DNA of 64,000 bases from an uncultured Atopobium sp. (GTDB lineage: Bacteria; Actinomycetota; Coriobacteriia; Coriobacteriales; Atopobiaceae), in contig CAMUON010000002.1 of NCBI GenBank assembly GCA_947090525.1, forward strand, positions 62,001 to 126,000, in the 5' to 3' direction. How positions within the stretch are numbered: position 1 is the stretch's first letter; each line of letters starts with the position of its first letter. The notes under the pieces were generated by a model. It worked only from the letters and a program-made list of their open reading frames with translations, ran no database searches and was not told the origin of the DNA. Of this stretch, positions 61,991 to 64,000 are shown piece by piece. The translations under genes and the position numbers were made by a program.

Positions 61991-62701
61991 CTAAATGCGG
62001 GCGCCTTCCTGCAAAAACGGATTGTTTGCAAGCTCTTTATAAAAGCGCGACGGATCTCCATGCCCCGGAAAAATGTGAGACTCGGGATCAAGCTCACGCT
62101 TGAGGCGCTCAATCGTGCGGCGCATCGCAGAAGCATCGCCGCCTGGCAAATCCACACGCCCAATGCTTCCCTTAAACAGCGTATCGCCTGTAAACACAAG
62201 CCCCGACGCCTTGCCCTCTCCACGCAAAATCACACTACCCGGCGTATGACCAGGCACTTCCATCACGACAAAACTCGCCGCTCCAAGCTCCAGACGAAGT
62301 CCCTCCGTCAGATAAAAATCGGCTCTGGGAGCATCGGCCTCATAGGTCAAACCAAATTCATCGGGACCCTTCGCATGGCAAGCTTCTTCCTCATCCGCTT
62401 GGTGAATCCCATACTTAGCACCCGTACGCTCGCGCAAACAATACACGCCGCCCGTGTGATCATTGTGACCATGCGTAGAAACGATGTACTTAATACGCAT
62501 ACCACTGGGCAGATGATCGGCGATCTCCGTGCCCTGATCACCAGGATCAATAATAATTCCCACCTGCTCGCCGTTTTCAACCGACTTGTAGAGGTAGCAA
62601 TTGGTTCGAATAGGGCCTACAGTAAAGCCTTCGAGCTCCATCAGGGGTTCTGGCTGGTCATGTGCATCTTGAGGCATAGATTGACGTGTCTCATCACTCA
62701 T
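61991..62701 (-). CDS. MBL-fold metallohydrolase, glyoxalase II-like
   Basis: A 236-residue metallo-beta-lactamase-fold hydrolase. THGHNDHTGG supplies the first metal site, VPGHTPGS and FTGDTLF the third histidine and bridging aspartate, and HIFPGHGDPS the last histidine. The closeness to hydroxyacylglutathione hydrolase does not prove that reaction. It directly follows rel: its ribosome-binding site overlaps the rel stop and the genes are one base apart, so it is translationally coupled. Confidence 0.92.
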   Translation of the reverse strand: MSDETRQSMPQDAHDQPEPLMELEGFTVGPIRTNCYLYKSVENGEQVGIIIDPGDQGTEIADHLPSGMRIKYIVSTHGHNDHTGGVYCLRERTGAKYGIHQADEEEACHAKGPDEFGLTYEADAPRADFYLTEGLRLELGAASFVVMEVPGHTPGSVILRGEGKASGLVFTGDTLFKGSIGRVDLPGGDASAMRRTIERLKRELDPESHIFPGHGDPSRFYKELANNPFLQEGARI

Positions 62702-62702
62702 C

Positions 62703-64000
62703 TTAGAATCTCCTCTTCATTTCGCTTCCACCTTCGCCAGGAAGAATACGACGGGCATCAAATACCGCGCTCACACGCTTCACACTCGCAAGAATCGCGT
62801 TCAAGCGCGACGCATCAGAAATCGCAAGCAAAAAGCGCATGCGCACCAAGCCATGCGGGGACGTCTTGGTAGCAGCACTGAGGATATTGCTTCCCGAATC
62901 GCCGAGATTTCCCGTGATGTCCTTGAGAAGCCCCATGCGATCGGTGGCTTCCACAACGATTTCTACCTGGAACTCCGTCGCACCAGAAGTGTCCCATGAC
63001 ACATCAATCATACGTCCCGGGTGCGCCATAAACGCCTTGCGGTTGGGGCAATTGGCACGGTGAACCGAAACGCCACGTCCACGCGTGATAAAACCCACAA
63101 TCTCATCGCCTGCTACGGGATTGCAGCAATGCGCAAGGTGCACAAGAAGGTCAGGGTCGCCTTTTACCATAACGCCGCAGCTTGTTTGCTTGTGGCGCTT
63201 TTTGTACTGCATGAGCGCGACGCGCGAAAGCGGCAGATCGTTTTCGATCGCATGCTCCTGTTCACGCGTGCGAACAAGCGCCTGCGCGCGCTCGTCTTCC
63301 TTTTCGCCGAGCGCTATTTCGATCTTATTTGCGACCTGTTTGGTGGAAAGTTTACCCGTACCAAGTGCTGCTAAGAGATCTTCGCTGCGTATGAAATCAA
63401 ACTGCGTGCTCACTTCTTCAAGCGCGTGCACCACACGCGAGGTAGAAATACCGTAGCCTCGTTTTCTGAGCTCGTGACCAAGATCTTGACGGCCGCGCTC
63501 AGCATCGTCACTTCGAGAAAGTGCAGAAAAATACTTTCTGACCTTTGCTTTTGCCGATGGTGTTGCGCAGATATTAAGCCAGTCGTGACTCGGGCGCGCG
63601 TTTTTGTTGGTAAGAATTTCGATGCGATCGCCACTTTGCAATAGGTGCGCAAGCGGTACAACCGAGCCATTGACCTTGGCGCCTACACAGTGATTTCCCA
63701 CTTCGGTGTGAACCGCATAGGCAAAATCGAGCGGCGTAGAATCGCGGCGCAAGCTCATGACCTCGCCTTTTGGCGTAAAGACAAAAATCTCATCCTCAAA
63801 CAGATCCACACGCAAATTGTTCATAAACTCATGCGGATCCTCGAGCTCTTCATCCACAGCCCAGTCGAGCGAGCGACGAATCCAATTGATCTGCGAATCG
63901 ATTTCTTTCTCGCTTCGGGACATTTTGCCCTGGCTACCACCGGATTTTTTGTAGAGCCAGTGCGCAGCGATACCATATTCCGCTTGATCGTGCATCTCGA
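62703..64000 (-). CDS. rel: (p)ppGpp synthetase/hydrolase Rel, C-terminal part
   Basis: The 3' portion of a bifunctional RelA/SpoT homologue that runs past the right edge of the window. Visible are the end of the synthetase domain (AEYGIAAHWLYK), the TGS domain (VFTPKGEVMSLRRDSTPLDFAYAVHTEVG), a helical region, a conserved-cysteine domain with HCCNPVAGDEIVGFITRGRGVSVHRANCPN, and a C-terminal ACT domain (VEIVVEATDRMGLLKDITG). The ATG at 63995 is internal to the gene. It controls the stringent response. Confidence 0.96.
   Translation of the reverse strand, partial: EMHDQAEYGIAAHWLYKKSGGSQGKMSRSEKEIDSQINWIRRSLDWAVDEELEDPHEFMNNLRVDLFEDEIFVFTPKGEVMSLRRDSTPLDFAYAVHTEVGNHCVGAKVNGSVVPLAHLLQSGDRIEILTNKNARPSHDWLNICATPSAKAKVRKYFSALSRSDDAERGRQDLGHELRKRGYGISTSRVVHALEEVSTQFDFIRSEDLLAALGTGKLSTKQVANKIEIALGEKEDERAQALVRTREQEHAIENDLPLSRVALMQYKKRHKQTSCGVMVKGDPDLLVHLAHCCNPVAGDEIVGFITRGRGVSVHRANCPNRKAFMAHPGRMIDVSWDTSGATEFQVEIVVEATDRMGLLKDITGNLGDSGSNILSAATKTSPHGLVRMRFLLAISDASRLNAILASVKRVSAVFDARRILPGEGGSEMKRRF

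Noticed and set aside
1..64000. CRISPR array, prophage, integrase or complete insertion sequence
   Set aside because: I saw no regularly spaced direct repeats with unique spacers and no transposase, integrase or phage structural genes in the window.

Overview
The window looks like a chromosomal segment of a low-to-mid GC, Gram-positive anaerobe of the actinobacterial class Coriobacteriia, most likely in the Atopobium/Olsenella group. This is an inference from the enolase, IF3, L35/L20 and Rel protein sequences, the many PTS operons, and the LPxTG-type surface proteins. No 16S gene is present to confirm it.

Layout. (1) 0.1-11.2 kb: housekeeping and transport genes. These are trmB, eno, a metal-chelate ABC transporter with two amidotransferase-fold partners of unknown role, a single PTS EIIA, an M32 carboxypeptidase, dtd, and mscL carrying a zinc ribbon. 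(2) 11.2-35.5 kb: a dense carbohydrate region. It holds a cellobiose-type PTS with 6-phospho-beta-glucosidase (the EIIC is frameshifted), an ascorbate-type PTS with a transaldolase-like aldolase, a four-carbon acid-sugar (threonate-like) pathway (GntP permease, DUF1537 kinase, PdxA2), a mannose-type PTS with a DeoC-like aldolase, and a second ascorbate-type PTS with a SIS protein and a PRD/EIIB/EIIA regulator. Nearly every module has its own GntR, DeoR or BglG-type regulator and intrinsic terminators. From about 26 to 36 kb the DNA is visibly more AT-rich. (3) 35.8-40.9 kb: agmatine deiminase cluster (aguA, ptcA, aguD) divergent from a membrane-bound LuxR regulator resembling AguR. (4) 41-50.1 kb: a cysteine-rich orphan, a PASTA membrane protein, a secreted nuclease, and a six-gene minus-strand cluster that resembles dlt but contains a PLP-dependent decarboxylase. 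(5) 50.2-58 kb: two copies of a 177-bp repeat flanking an LPQTG surface protein, a Ski2-like helicase, a probable 6S RNA and a WecA/TagO-like transferase. (6) 58.1-64 kb: infC-rpmI-rplT, tRNA-Leu(CAA), a DUF285-repeat surface protein, an MBL-fold hydrolase and the 3' part of rel.

Most notable: the dlt-like operon has adenylating ligase, carrier protein, amino-acid decarboxylase, SGNH-like protein and MBOAT, which suggests envelope decoration with a decarboxylated (amine) group instead of D-alanine. Both surface-protein genes carry nine-cytosine tracts, one in the promoter spacer and one inside the coding sequence, the signature of phase variation. A three-copy 177-bp element with about 25-bp terminal inverted repeats occurs in intergenic DNA. 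An infC with an apparent AUA start, 10-bp-phased operator-like repeats in the agu promoter region, and a remnant of the cysteine-rich orphan family are further points of interest.

Start codons were chosen from Shine-Dalgarno spacing and family alignment from memory. No database search was possible.
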